Part shown: in pieces, positions 32,666-45,018 of the stretch | Layout: the number at the start of each line of letters is the position of its first letter | How positions within the stretch are numbered: position 1 is the stretch's first letter | The notes under the pieces: model-generated | Seen by the model: the letters and a program-made list of their open reading frames with translations, nothing else | What the model was told of the DNA's origin: nothing | Database searches by the model: none | From: Carex sylvatica | Lineage: Eukaryota; Streptophyta; Magnoliopsida; Poales; Cyperaceae | Assembly: GCA_964058845.1 (NCBI GenBank) | Contig: CAXKVR010000748.1 | Span: 1-47,423, forward strand | Direction of reading: 5' to 3' | Length of the DNA stretch: 47,423 bases | Translations under genes and position numbers: made by a program

Positions 32666-35249
32666 TCACAACTCCAACTGCAAATTAGAAAATCAAAAGA
32701 AAGTGGAAACATATAAAAGAAAGAAATCATAAGTTAGATTTCATAATCAGAACAATAGTATAAAACAAATTGTACGAGACATAAAAACTGATAATAGAAT
32801 TAGTAAACAGAACTTCATAAAAATTGATAATCAAACTTAATAGAAATACAGTCGTTTGTAGGGGGACAACACAGTTACCTTTTCATTTCTTTTCTTTTGC
32901 TATCTTCACCAAATGTGGGAAAACACATTAGTTTGTTTTGGAGTGTTTGCAGCAATGTTCAAGAAGAGACGCGCTTGTTTAATTGATATATATTCGTCAA
33001 GTTCCTCAGTTGATCAGCAAAGTGGGAAGAAACTTTGATCCTAGAAAGATTTTTCTCGAATTTTTAGATAATTCATCATTTTTCTCAAATATTACACTGG
33101 TCCAATATGGTCCCTGAAATACATTTGTACAAATAAAACAACAAAAGAAGACGTACCACATAGAGGGCATCACTTCCTTTGAAGAACCCTTTAGTTCCAT
33201 CAATTGAATGAAGGACCTAAATTTATTTTATTAAAATAGACACATAAATTCTTTTATATTGCGAAGGAGATTAAAAAATATACAAGTACTATTATTTTTG
33301 TTCTCTCCTTATTGGGTGGTAATCTACTTCATTATTCAGATTTTGAGTGTAGTAATATATAGTACTGGTATGAAGCATTGATCAAGCATGACAAGTTTAA
33401 AAAATTACTAATACCCAATTTGTTGATGGCGTTTGATAATGAGCTGGCATCCTTGCCTCTTCTATCAATGGCTCTTAACACATCATCAGTGTTGACATTC
33501 TCATCTTCACCATCGATCTTATTAGAAACAACATCATTGCATCCACAACAATATTGTTACCATCACAACCCCTTTTACTGTAGGATTTATACCTTAGAAA
33601 TGTTGAATCCTCTTCTGCTACCAGGGGTATAGTTGAAAATTCTCTCCAATTCTATGAAATGCAAAATGAGAAAGTTATCTGCATATATAATGAGGTCAAA
33701 CCAAACTATAATGCAAACTAATTCGCCTCTCTGTATTTTGATTCCTAAAATATATGTTATTTGCAATGGGGTAGCATGGCTACGTGGTATGCATTGTTGA
33801 CCTTATGATGGTATTTTTTTTTAAGATATATTGAGTCTTACCTTATTTTAACAGTACAAAAGAACTTCAGTTAACCATCTAAAAATAGTGATTTTGTACC
33901 TATCTAAAAAAATAATATAAAATTTTGAAAAAATATAAAATTTGGTGTCCAAGCACATTTTAATATTGGAGATCATGTTGAGTGGTTTGAGTTGCTTGTT
34001 TGGACATTAAAAACAGAGATAAGGATGTGGGAGCATGATTGAGGTTTGGGGTTTAGAGTTTAAAGTGCTTAATTGGAGGATAAAAATGAAGGATGGAAAT
34101 GCTTTAGTATTCTGCTACTGAGTACTCTAAAAATATTAATTTTCTTTTAGAATTGCATGACTGGAAAACGAAGATCAGTTTCCTTGCTTCATTAAAATCT
34201 TTCGGAAACAAATGGAAACCAAGGAAGAAAATAGTTTACCGTACCGTTGATGACAACTACCATCATCCAATTGCAAGTATTGAGGTAAATCTAATATTAT
34301 CTTGTGGTAGTTCCAATTCCAGGCCTAAATTCGCAAAGAAAATTAGAGTGAGCATAATCAATTTTATTTCTCAAAATCAGAAGATTGATGTAAAATTGAA
34401 AACAATAACTACAATTTATCATGGAAAGGGGGATGGGAAAAGGGAATGGATAGGTCAGGGGAGCTGATGAGAGTGCCATGAATGGAAGGAGGGTAGCAAC
34501 TGAACATGACACTGTCGGAAAAATTGGACGTCAATCACACCTCCACCCATCTCACCAATTCTCTCCAGTCGGCTTTGCAAATCATGCTACTATACAAACG
34601 AAATTTTAAGTGTAAAATAATGGAAAGAGGAAAAACCTCAAAATCTTCAGAAATCTCATCATTGATGGAAGCAGCCTTCAAAATTGGATGAGAATAGCAT
34701 GCAGATTGAAGATACAGGAGGAGGAGTGAGATGTCTGATTATCTTGAAGCTTTCAGTATTTTAAACATCTGCAATTCAGCAGGTTTGTGAAATCAATAAA
34801 GAGTTGCGCATAAGAAATTACCAGCTTGCCCTTTCCATCAACTGTCATAGGATTCTCGACTACAACAGTCACATTCTGTGGTTGAGATGGAGGCTACATT
34901 GAACAAATATTAAAAAGACAAGATTATTAGTATATTTCTTTCATATCTCATACAATGCAAACATGATAATTCCCACATTTAGGGCATTGCGTGACAATTT
35001 CCAAAATTGCAATCATAAGCATGCTATTTGAGGTTCTTGAGGGATGTATATAAAGTTTTCACTAAAGAAGATAGAAATTTGCAGGAATGCTATTACAGTA
35101 TCCAGCGATGTAACAACAAAATTCGCAATTCCAATCAACTCTGGAGAAAAACCCGCCACACCTCGCCTCTTCCTCAATTCCTTCTTCCCTTTGCTGTATT
35201 GAATCCCCTCACACTCGTTGAAAGCCTCAATTTCATCACTTCTCACCAT
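32666..35249 (-). CDS. Tentative six-exon gene, unrecognised 136-residue protein
   Basis: I do not recognise this protein. The exon chain was built by phase and splice matching: 35249-35097, 34893-34822, 34675-34637, 33517-33415, 33188-33157, 32677-32666. Every junction is GT-AG and in phase. Visible features: start [15 protein letters not shown], a basic stretch ([10 protein letters not shown]), [17 protein letters not shown], an acidic segment ([22 protein letters not shown]) and [18 protein letters not shown]. There is no membrane segment or signal peptide. A 5' UTR exon ending at a GTAAGT donor near 35347 is plausible, since splicing it on puts a stop upstream and leaves the ATG at 35249 as the first in-frame one. 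The first two exons are the best supported; the last two are short and could be wrong. A hAT transposon sits about 560 bp upstream. Confidence 0.35.
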
Positions 35250-36179
35250 CTCAGTCAAATGAGGATGACTTTTAATTGAAGCGTGTCAGATTAAAGACAG
35301 AATTAGTTACGGAATCATAGAAGGAAATGACAATTTAGTTACTTACCCAACATTCAAAGCGAATCAATTTCTCCGATCTCCATCGACCAATCAAAGTCTT
35401 TTTTCTTTCGCGAGACCCCAGACCCGAATCCGCCAATCAGCGAAATGAGCAGAGAGACGAGTAGCGAGATAACGGGTATTGCCGTAGAGAGAACGAAAGG
35501 AGGGTTCCCAATCGCAACACAGACGACAGTTTTTCCTCTGTATTTCTTGCGCTACGGCTTCCTATTTTTGGATTCGGGGTCGAGAGAGGCGCTGGAGGAG
35601 AAATGTCTGGAGAGACTAGAGAAGCGGTCGAACTGGAAGAGAAAGGGAAGAAGCTTCGGTTTGAGTTATTGAGTTACTGCTCGGCCCTCATCGTCATCCA
35701 TGCGCTGAATAAGAGAGAAAATGATAAGTCTGTGTTTTTCCTTCGCAACGGAGTGGAGAAGAGAAAGAGGAGGACACGTAAAGGAATAAGGAAACGTGGC
35801 GTGCATATGAGTAGGGCTGCACAGAAAGCTCGTACCTCGTAGATCGCTTGCGACTCGCCGTTAGCTCACTTGCTAACAGCTCGCTCGATAGTGGACCGAG
35901 CTGTTAACGAGCCAGCTCGGCTCAGGCTCGGACCAAAATAAACAAACTGAGCTAGAGATCAGCTCAAACCGAGCCAGCTCGGCTCGGCTCATAAAGGCCC
36001 GTATAATTTTAGGTCAATTGTTGTTTTCAAACAGCGGCGAAATAAAATCTTTCACTCCCGAGTCCTGACTCCTCTAAATCCTCTTCACAATTTCACTCCC
36101 CGTCCCTGACTCCTCCTCTTCACGACTTCACTCTCCTAGGAGACTTGGTGACTCCCGAGTACTCCACCGGACAACAAAC

Positions 36180-36350
36180 TCGCGCTGCCTCACGCAGTTG
36201 TGCTGCCTCACGCAGTCACGACGCCTCTTGTAATTGTGCCGCCTCACGACGCCTCTTGCAATCGCGCCGCCTCACGACGCCTCTTGCAATCGCGCCGCCT
36301 CACGACGCCTCTTGCAATCACGCCGCCTCGCACAGTCACGCCGCCTCGCA
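36180..36350. repeat. 28-bp minisatellite in the hAT 5' region
   Basis: Unit GCCTCACGACGCCTCTTGCA followed by ATCGCGCC, repeated about four times with exact 28-bp spacing (36241, 36269, 36297), and diverged units on both sides. It is far more GC-rich than the rest of the element and lies 450-600 bp upstream of the transposase ATG. Confidence 0.88.
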
Positions 36351-36796
36351 TCTGACCCGAACTCGCGTCATCATTGTAGGTAAGCAAGGGTTGAAGGTTT
36401 TTTTCTGATTTTTTTTTCTGATAAATGACGATTGTAGCTAATCGAACTTTTGCTGGTACTGTTGCTGGTACAATTGTTTCAAGCAATATATGCAGCAATA
36501 TATGCAGCAACATTTACAATGACAGAAATATATAGCTTTTGCTGTTAGATTTTTGCATTTTAATCAAGCATATATTCCCATGTTTTCTTCTTATAAACAT
36601 GGATTTAAATCACAACAGTTGCATGGATTAATTTTCTGAATTTATTTTTCTTTTTTAATTAAAAAGCAGAAATGTACTTGTTACATTTAAAATAATTTTT
36701 TTTCACTTTTTATTGTAAATATTCTTCTTATTATTTGCATCTATAATTTTCAGCTAGCTTTGGCTAATATTTGTGAGCTTTGATTAATAGACACAA

Positions 36797-39029
36797 ATGT
36801 CGAATACATCATCTGATGGTGCTACTGCAGCTGGCAGTAATCCAGTGATGCAGGAAAGTGCAAATAGCACAGCTAGTGCACATGAATCAGGTTCCAATAC
36901 AAATGAGGCTGGTGGGACTAAAAGGAAAAAAACTTCTGATGTTTGAGAATATTTCAAGCTAATTGATGGTACTAATAAGGCTGAGTGTCAATACTGTAAG
37001 AAGCGCTATAAAGTAGCTGAAGGTGGAACAACCTCAACATTGTTGCGTCATGTGAAGAAATGTTCCAGAATTAAGAGATTTAAAGGTAATGATTCTGGTA
37101 TGCTTCCTTTAGATGACTCTGTGCTTACATCTGTAAAAGAGGGGGAGGGGGTGGACACGGGTATCGTGGATTATGGGAATTATGAACATGAAAAAAGTAG
37201 GGAGTTACTTGCTAAGGCCCTAATTTGTCATGAGTTGCCGTTCATATTTACCGAATACCATCGAATGAACATATTCTTGAAGTATTGCAATCCGTATTAT
37301 CAAACAGTGAGTAGGACCACTATTAAAAAAGAGTGTCTAAAAGTATATGAGAATGAGAAAGGCAATGTTAAAAAGGTTTTCCAAACTGTTGATAGGATTT
37401 CAATTACTAGTGATTGCTGGACTTCCAATCAAACTATTGGTTATATGTGTTTAACGGCACATTACATAGATAAGTCATGGAAGTTGCAAAAGCGGATAAT
37501 TAGCTTTAACGAGTTGTCACCACCTCACAGTGGTGAAGCAATAGCTGATGCAATTGTGGAATCGTTAGGAAAGTGGGGCATTCAGGATAAGGTTGGAACT
37601 ATAACTTTAGACAATGCCGGTAACAATGATAGGGCAGCAACTATTTTGAAGTTGAATTTTGGTGCTCGAAATAAGTTGCATTTCAAAGGGGTTTTTTTCC
37701 ATATTAGATGTGTGCACATATCTTGAATTTGGTTGTTCAAGATGGGCTTAGCAAGATTGATAAATGTCTGACTAAAATTAGAGAAGGGGTTAAGTACCTT
37801 AAGAAGTCGCCGGGTTGGCTTCTAAAATTTGGGGAACATGCTAAGCAGATAGGTATAATCACATCTCGGTCTTTGTGCATTGATGTCAAAACAAGGTGGA
37901 ACTCAACTCACTGAATGCTTCAATCAGCCCTTTATTACAAAATGCCTTTAATGGCTATGCTGATCGAGATTCTAGTTTTAGTGAGTGGCTTCCCGATGAT
38001 TCTGAATGGGACAAGGCAGAAAAAGTTTGTAAATTACTTGAGATTTTTGTCCAAGCCACAAAGATTTTTTCGGGCACATCTTACCCCACCTCAAATCTAT
38101 TTTTAGCTGAGATGCTTAATGTGAAGAAGGAAATATGCGATGCCTACTTTGATGAGGATGATTTCACACGAGAGATGAGCTTTGCCATGTACACAAAGTT
38201 TGAGAAATATTGGGGGGAAGTTAATGTGTTAATGGCAATGGCTACCATTCTTGATCCAAGATTGAAGACCCTCTCAATTAAGTTATGTTATAAGAGGTTG
38301 TACCCTGAAGTTGAGGTTGATTCGCGTGTTAATGATGTGTTGGAAAAGATGCGAGCTATATACGAGATTTATGCGAATGAGCATGAGAACTCTACTCCAT
38401 CGAGTAAATACTTGAACTTTTTAAATGTTAATTTTGCATTGTTTAAAGTTTTACTTTTTTAATGTTAATCCTTGAAATTTTACTGATAGGTTCCGGTGCT
38501 TCAGCTAGTGTTGCCAGTGGTAATGAGGATACTGATATGTGACGTTTTGTACAATCTACATGGAATGAAAGCCAATCTACTTCAGATCTGGAAAACTATT
38601 TAAAAGAGGATGTTTTTCAGCATAGGCTTCATACACCCTTCGATATATTGAAATGGTGGCAGGTACATGCAGGGAGATACCCCATTTTAAGCAAACTAGC
38701 AAGAGATATTCTTACTATTCCAATCTCAACGGTCGCATCCGAGTCGGCCTTTAGTGCTGGGGGTCGTGTTTTAGATGATTATAGAAGTTCTCTTACAAAA
38801 GATACAGTTGAGATGTTAGTTTGTGGGGGTGATTGGATTAGAGCAGGCACAAAGGCCGAATTGCAAACTTTTCAAGTGAGCTATTCATTCTTTTAATTTC
38901 AGTTGTTGTTTTAGCTTGTATTCATATATCTAATGTATAACATATCGAATTTTTAAATTTCAGCAAGCTGCAAGTGTGGAGGAGAGTTTAGAAATTCAGT
39001 TTCCAATGTCAAATCTTAGTATTAATTGA
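36797..39029 (+). pseudogene. hAT transposase pseudogene (BED finger to hATC)
   Basis: Starting at ATG 36797 (MSNTSSDGATAAG), the frame has a BED zinc finger (CQYC then LLRHVKKC), the catalytic RNase-H-like core (ITSDCWTS, TLDNAGNND) and the C-terminal hATC dimerisation domain (ILKWWQVHAGRYPILSKLAR, TVASESAFSAGGRVLDDYRS), as in the RICESLEEPER/DAYSLEEPER group. Lesions: TGA at 36944-36946 in the BED finger, replacing the usual Trp; a one-base loss near 37708 in the RC-AHILNL motif; TGA at 37912-37914; a second frame change near 37935; and TGA at 38540-38542. An in-frame intron is likely at 38404-38489, and a final exon appears to follow an acceptor near 38963, ending at TGA 39027-39029. The gene is non-functional as read. 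Confidence 0.9.
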
Positions 39030-40311
39030 TCTCAATCCTTACAATTTACGAGTGAGTTATACTTTCAATTATACTTGTATGAGATTATACAAAAATGTCT
39101 CTTGTTCCTATGTTAATTAATTGTTTGTGTATTTTCAGCAAGCTTTAAATGTACGGGGTTGATACTTGCATGGCTGTTGGTGTCCTTGTTGGCTTGGTTG
39201 TTGACTACTTGACTGGTAATTTAATTTTGTGGGATTTTGGCTTGGCTGTTGGCATGTTGCCTTTATGTTCGATCTTCTAAATTAATTAGTTATGTGAATT
39301 TAGTTGTGGTTGTTGGCATGGCATGTATGACAGTATGAAGTTGTTGGCATATATGAATTTAGTTTTAACTTCTAGATTAATTGACTTGAATGTTGGCATG
39401 TTGTATGAATTTAGTTGTGTGAATTTATGTTATTTTGTGTGTTGCACTTTCTTTAAGTTTATTTGTTATTCAGTTATACAGCTAAATTTGACAAGGTTGT
39501 ACTACACAGTATAGTGGAGCTTATCAGTGGCTTATCATCAAAAATAACCTTTATACACTGCTTCCCCCTTTTTCTGATAAGTTCTATAAACGGTCTCTCT
39601 TAATGGAAGGAAAATATGAGTATCTCGCTAGAAATTTGGCCAAGTGGGATCTAGAATTTGTATAACACATCCCAATAAAGCCCAGCGAGCCAACTTGTCA
39701 GCTCGCGAGCTAGCTCGGACTGGCTTGTCACAAGCCGAGCCAAGACTTTTGGCTCGGGACCCTTAAATTCAGCTCGCTCGGTCCAGGCTCGGGCCAGAAT
39801 TAATGAGCTGAGCCAAGGCCCAGCTCGGCCTGAGCCAGCTCGTTTACAGCCCTACATATGAGAAGGAAAAAAAGACAACTGGCGCAAAATAAAGAAAACC
39901 CAAAGAGGGAAACTGGTTGAGTGTGATATGACGAACGCCAACGTCAGCTGAAAACGTCTGAAGCTCTTCATTTCAGATTGGACGGTACAGAGAAGGGGTG
40001 TTACTGTAGAATGAACACTAACACCCCATCCAAAATTAGTATATTTATAATGTCAGATTTACTAAAATTGGTGGAAAACAAAACAATCAACCGAATTTCA
40101 TTAATCTAGAATTCTCATTCAGAGACTCCAAAGTAAAAAAGGAAAAAAAAAAAAAATGAAGTCATAGAACAAAATTAACCAACCTACCCTTAACAATATT
40201 AACATCAAACCAAAATGCACCTCCCTGAAAAAATAAATGCAAAAGAAGACAAAAAAGACCAACAAGAATATATAAAAATAAAGAGTGAGTGTATGGTACT
40301 ATTCATATTAT

Positions 40312-40665
40312 GATTTAATCTATAATATAATTAATATTTTTATTTTCAAAATTCTAACGGTCGATTTAAACCATTCAAAATAATTTTCATATAAATATGT
40401 ACTTCAAAATCAAATTATATATTGTTTAGAATTTTTTTACTATTTTTTAAGAAAGGTGGAAAATCACTATTTTTGGATGGTTCAGAATTTTTAGATCAAG
40501 TGATTTTCTGTCTATCTTACAATTTATTAAAAAGATTCTAAATAATATAAAATTTAATCTGTAAGTACATATTTATTATATGAAGATCATGTTAAACGGT
40601 TTGAATCAATAGTTAAAATTTTAAAAATAAAAATATTAATCCGTATTATGGACTAACTTGTGATA
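40312..40665. mobile_element. MITE-like inverted repeat upstream of the TOD1-like gene
   Basis: Left arm (about 40312-40480: ATTAATATTTTTATTTTCAA, AAACCATTCAAAAT, ATATGTACTT, TAGAATTTTTTTACTATT) pairs imperfectly with the right arm (about 40500-40665: AGTACATATTTAT, CATGTTAAACGGTTTGAAT, AAAATAAAAATATTAAT). No target duplication or coding region was identified. It ends about 110 bp before the TOD1-like start codon and may overlap the promoter. Confidence 0.6.
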
Positions 40666-40778
40666 AAGCACAGGGCTATTTGAGTCTTTTATTTGAAAAA
40701 AATAATAAATAAATAAAAAGGATAAAAATGACCAACCCTTGAAATCCTCCAATCGAAAGCGCGCGCTTATTCATACAC

Positions 40779-43700
40779 ATGGCATGGGTAAAAGTGGGAA
40801 CACCTCCCGTCTTCCAATCGAAGCTTCTCTGCCTCTCTCTATTCTACCTCTTCACCACGCTCCCCCTTTCAATCTATCTCTCTCTCTTTCAATCGCAATC
40901 CAATAGCTGCCTATTTGGATCTCACCTGCCATTGAACAAATCCAATGACCTCTTCTCGTACCCTCGTTCCTATGGCGAGCATAAGTATGCGTTACCATCC
41001 TCCCGATCAGATTGCACCTCTCCGATACATTTCTCAGGTTACGCAGATTACGGATTGGTAAATTGATGCGATTTTTTGGGTTTTTATTGTATTCTTATTT
41101 TATTTGCTTTTCATGATTTGATCAGAGTATACAGAGGTGCTTGAGGAGATGCGCAATGTTTATAAAAATCTTAAGAGTAACCATCAGAATTTCACTAATT
41201 TGAGATATGAGATGGGTAAAGCTGACAGCTTTTCAGGGAATTACTCTTTCGAGATTAGAAAATCGTTTTTCAATTATAGCCATGGAAAGGAGGTGCCTTG
41301 TGGATTCTGGAATGAATTGCCAATCAAACATGAAGGTTTACTTCTAATTTCTATTAATGCAGGATTTTAAATCCATAATTCAGCTGCTTAATCCAATTAT
41401 TTTCTTAGGAAGTTTATTCTTTATGCTACAGAATTGTCCTTATTCCAATTTAATAATTGAAATTTTGGGAGACATTAATTAAAGGTGCATTCATAGATTT
41501 CTTGAAGTGTAAGATAATTAAAGCCTAAGCTTTAGTGCAATGATTAGTATTACTGATGCATCCTTCCCTTCAAAATAAGATTTCTTATTGTACAGATTGT
41601 GTGTCAATAAATGTAATGATTTCACTAGTACGTGTTATTAAGAAGACAAGCAAAATATTTAATATATATCCTGCAAAAAGTGATGAATTTTCCAAGGGTG
41701 ATTAAGCAAAACATTTGTCAAACTATTAATGATTTTTACATAAGTCTCTTTTACAATGGTAGATAAACTCGAAATGGAGAGGTGCGCCGGCTTAGTTGTG
41801 GTCTCAGCTATTTTTAATGACCACGACAAAGTTCGACAGCCTAGAGGCCTTGGCTCAAAAACCCTAAATTCTGTGTGCTTCTTCATGTTCATAGACAACT
41901 CAACACTCAAAACCCTAACTTTTCACCAAATTTTACCTGATAATCCAGACCAAATCCACAAGATTGGTGCATGGCGCATTGTCAATCTCCCGACCGAAAA
42001 ATTGCCATATAAAAACCCAGCAATGAACGGTGTTATTTTCAAGTACATAATCCATCGGCTATTCCCAAATTCACATTTTAGTGTTTGGGTGGATGCAAAG
42101 CTGCAGTTGACAGTAGACCCATTGTTGTTGGTGCATTCGCTTCTAGTGAAAGAAGGCGCTGATATGGCATTGTCTAAGCACCCGTTTAACATACATACTA
42201 TGGAGGAAGCAATGGCTACAGTGAGGTGGAGGAAATGGGGAGATGTGGAGGGAATTAGGGCTCAGATGGAGAGCTATTGCAAGAGTGGCTTGGAGCCTTG
42301 GTCACCCAGCAAGTTGCCCTATCCAACAGGTACTGTTTTTTGCATTAATTTTTTTATCAATAATTTAGTTTATGTTAATTCATGAGCCTTATAGTTTTAG
42401 TTGACAAACAAGTTATGAAAAAGTATGAAATAGGTATTAATAGTCCAATTTATGAACTTTTTTTTCATTAATTATTTTGTTTTCTTAGAGCAATGAAAAT
42501 AAGTAGGTCACCTGTCTTTCATTATCTGGTGTCATTTAACTTTTTATGAAGTTGAAATTATAAATCATGTGTATGACATGTCACACCTAAGCAAGTGTCC
42601 CTAAGGTTCACATATAATTCAAGCTTAATAATGTGAGTGACATGCATTTGGAATCATTTGAAGACTTTGGAAAAGTGATATAATGTGTTAGTTGGAAAGG
42701 AATTTCACAGCTTATGAATGGAATCATCTTGTGAACACCTGCACAGGTGGAATAATTCAGTTAGTTACATTTCTTTTTTTTTTTGTCCTTCTTTTCGTTT
42801 GGATGTGCAGAAGTCCTACATCAATATGGTAGAAAGAGGAGAATATTAACATCTAAAAAAGAATTTGAGTCTTCAGTCCAAGTCTACTGTCTTCAAACAA
42901 AATATGGATATTTAATAAGAAAAATTAGAGAACAAAAAACCAAAGCAAATACTAGCAATGCCAAAAATAAATAACTTGTATCTCTTCATCATTCCCTACC
43001 CGGAGAAACTCTATAATTGTATAAAAAAATTATTGGAATGTTTTCTTCCACAGCTTTTGAGCTGTGATAACCTAAAAGGGTATGGATATTCTAGAAGCCA
43101 TATGACTTGAGTAAATCAGTGTAGCGGGTTAATGTTACCTTCACTTTCAAAGTACTTTATATGTCATTATAGGACCTCCTTTAAAAATGTTCGGATGCCA
43201 CCTTTGTAATGAAATGGAAATAAGGATTCTTTATGACATATATAGAAAAATTGGCCTCTTGTATATAAGAAAGTAAAAATTGGTTTGAATCAACTTACAG
43301 AATTGTGCATATGAATGTTCCAATTATATATATCACAGTAACCAGATATAACACTTTGAAACAAATTGTGCACATATGAAAAATAAAATAAACCCGAGAG
43401 CAAATTTGTTTTCTTTTTAACCCTAGGTAAGGATCATCCTTAAAAAGTTATTCAAACATTATCTGCACCTAGAAAAAATGCATAGCTAATAAGAAAAAAA
43501 AAATTATGCAAATTGTATGATTAAATACAGACTGAAAAAAAAACACTAGAGATGAATGATGTGGAAGATATCTTTCTGAGCGATTGAAATATTAAACAAA
43601 TAACAATGTGCATAGCCTCTTTAGTAGTACTTTTTCCATATATATATATATTTTGGAGTACATTGGCCATAATAAATACTTGAAATGTGTGCAGATGTAC

Positions 43701-44032
43701 CGGACACTGCGCTGATCATAAGGAGGCATAATATACCAACCAACCTCTTCTCCTGCCTCATGTTCAATGAGCTGGAGGCTTTCAACCCAAGAGATCAGCT
43801 CGCATTTGCATTTGTGAGAGACTTCATGAATCCAAAGATCAATATTAACACGTTCGAGGTAGAGGTGTTCGAGCATGTTGCCATAGAGTACCGTCATAAT
43901 CTGAAGCAACAGATCGAAACAGGAGATAACAGCAATAGCAAAGGAAACATTAAGATGAGTTCTTTGCAAAATACCGAAGGCCGCAGCTGTGAGAGGTATC
44001 TTTTAAAAATGTGGGGTGAAACCACAGACTGA
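40779..44032 (+). CDS. TOD1: TOD1-like Golgi membrane protein (DUF616 / TOD1-MUCI70 family)
   Basis: Four exons, 40779-41037, 41126-41335, 41763-42329 and 43695-44032, join in phase by GT-AG introns to 457 residues. That length matches Arabidopsis TOD1 (about 460). A short N-terminus is followed by one membrane anchor (about residues 16-37, LLCLSLFYLFTTLPLSIYLS), then FSYPRSYGEHKYALP, the PCGFW motif and the DUF616 core (CAGLVVVSAIFNDHDKVRQP, GLGSKTL, CFFMFID, FSVWVDAKLQLTVDP, LSKHPFN, LFSCLMFNELEAFNPRDQLA). TOD1 is reported as a Golgi alkaline ceramidase affecting turgor in pollen tubes and guard cells. The sister MUCI70 group is treated as glycosyltransferase-like, and the WVDAKLQL motif is compatible with that, so the true activity deserves caution. 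It is convergent with the next gene. Confidence 0.93.
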
Positions 44033-45018
44033 TTAAGGACATAGGAGGATTGATTTTGTTTCTTTGCAAATCTTGATTATAGAAGATCCCTTTTTTATTT
44101 TGTTTTCAAGAGATATAAATTGGTAAATGTGGTTATTATTCTATGTATAGCCGTATAGGGAATGATCTGTATAGACTCGTTTTCAAAGAAAAATAAATGA
44201 AATTATCTGATTGGTCAAAGTTCTACTTACTGGCAACAGAAAGATACTTCAAGCTTTATTATCTCAACTAAATAAAAGGATTAGTTTGGATTATGTTTAC
44301 TCTTTGTTAAGAACTTCAAAACTTCGATAAACTAAATGAAACCAGTATGTCTTTTATTTTTATTTTTAAATTTCATGGCAGATACAATGAAACTAGTATG
44401 TCATTGTTCAGAAACAGAGGAAGCTATAGTCTAATAGTTAAGGTATGTAAATATGGTAAAAGGAATAAGAGTCACTAAATTCACAGCTAATTAAGCTTAA
44501 CTGATGACTCTGTTATTAATGGATGAGATCTAATCAATTCAGATTAACGAATTCAAAATTTCAACATTTGTGTCAAATCGGTTCTGATTTAATTTTGTCA
44601 AATGTTCTTATCATCTCAAAAGTTTGGATTAGTCGGGTTTTGTTTTCAGGTTTCTGACCCAGTTATATTCAGATATTCTGTTCTCCAGATCAAAGCCTGG
44701 TCAATTCTTGACTACAGCAAGTAAAGTCTGATCTGATCTGAAAAGACCATTTCCTCGAAATCTCTCAGCATATCCGAAACAGAGTCAATATTAACTGGTT
44801 CCCAAAGTTATCCTTCTTGACATCTCAACAATCAACTAATTACAAATGCCAATTGCTCCCTCTTACACAAGCATATAATTACAATATTACACTGATAATT
44901 CTGCTAACCATTTATGTGGACACTAAGAAATGGCACCTTAATTCTTTAATTGGAAGTAAAACACACAAATTTAAGTCATTTTAACATAAACAGAGAAATG
45001 ATTTGGTAAATAATTAAT
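44033..45018. other. Convergent 3' spacer
   Basis: AT-rich DNA between the stop codons of the TOD1-like gene (+) and the gene at 45019-46804 (-). No further exon or element seen. Confidence 0.6.

Larger units (their letters stand above)
35812..39854 (+). mobile_element. Full-length hAT transposon (4043 bp), transposase broken
   Basis: Perfect 8-bp target duplication CATATGAG (35804-35811 and 39855-39862). Terminal inverted repeats are short: TAGGGCTG at the left, CAGCCCTA at the right. Both subterminal regions (about 35830-36000 and 39680-39845) are dense in AGCTCG/CGAGCT and GAGCCAGCTCGGCTC words, as expected for transposase-binding sites of hAT elements. The interior holds a GC-rich 28-bp minisatellite and a degenerate BED-finger/hATC transposase in the plus orientation. 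It cannot make its own transposase but keeps intact ends, so it could still move if a related enzyme is present. Confidence 0.93.

Noticed and set aside
34153..34512. Frames of 104 (+) and 71 (-) codons
   Set aside because: No motif and no splice-compatible link to the tentative gene on the minus strand; probably intronic.
36145..36513. Arg/Ala/Ser-rich frames on both strands
   Set aside because: They come from the 28-bp minisatellite inside the hAT element and are not likely proteins.
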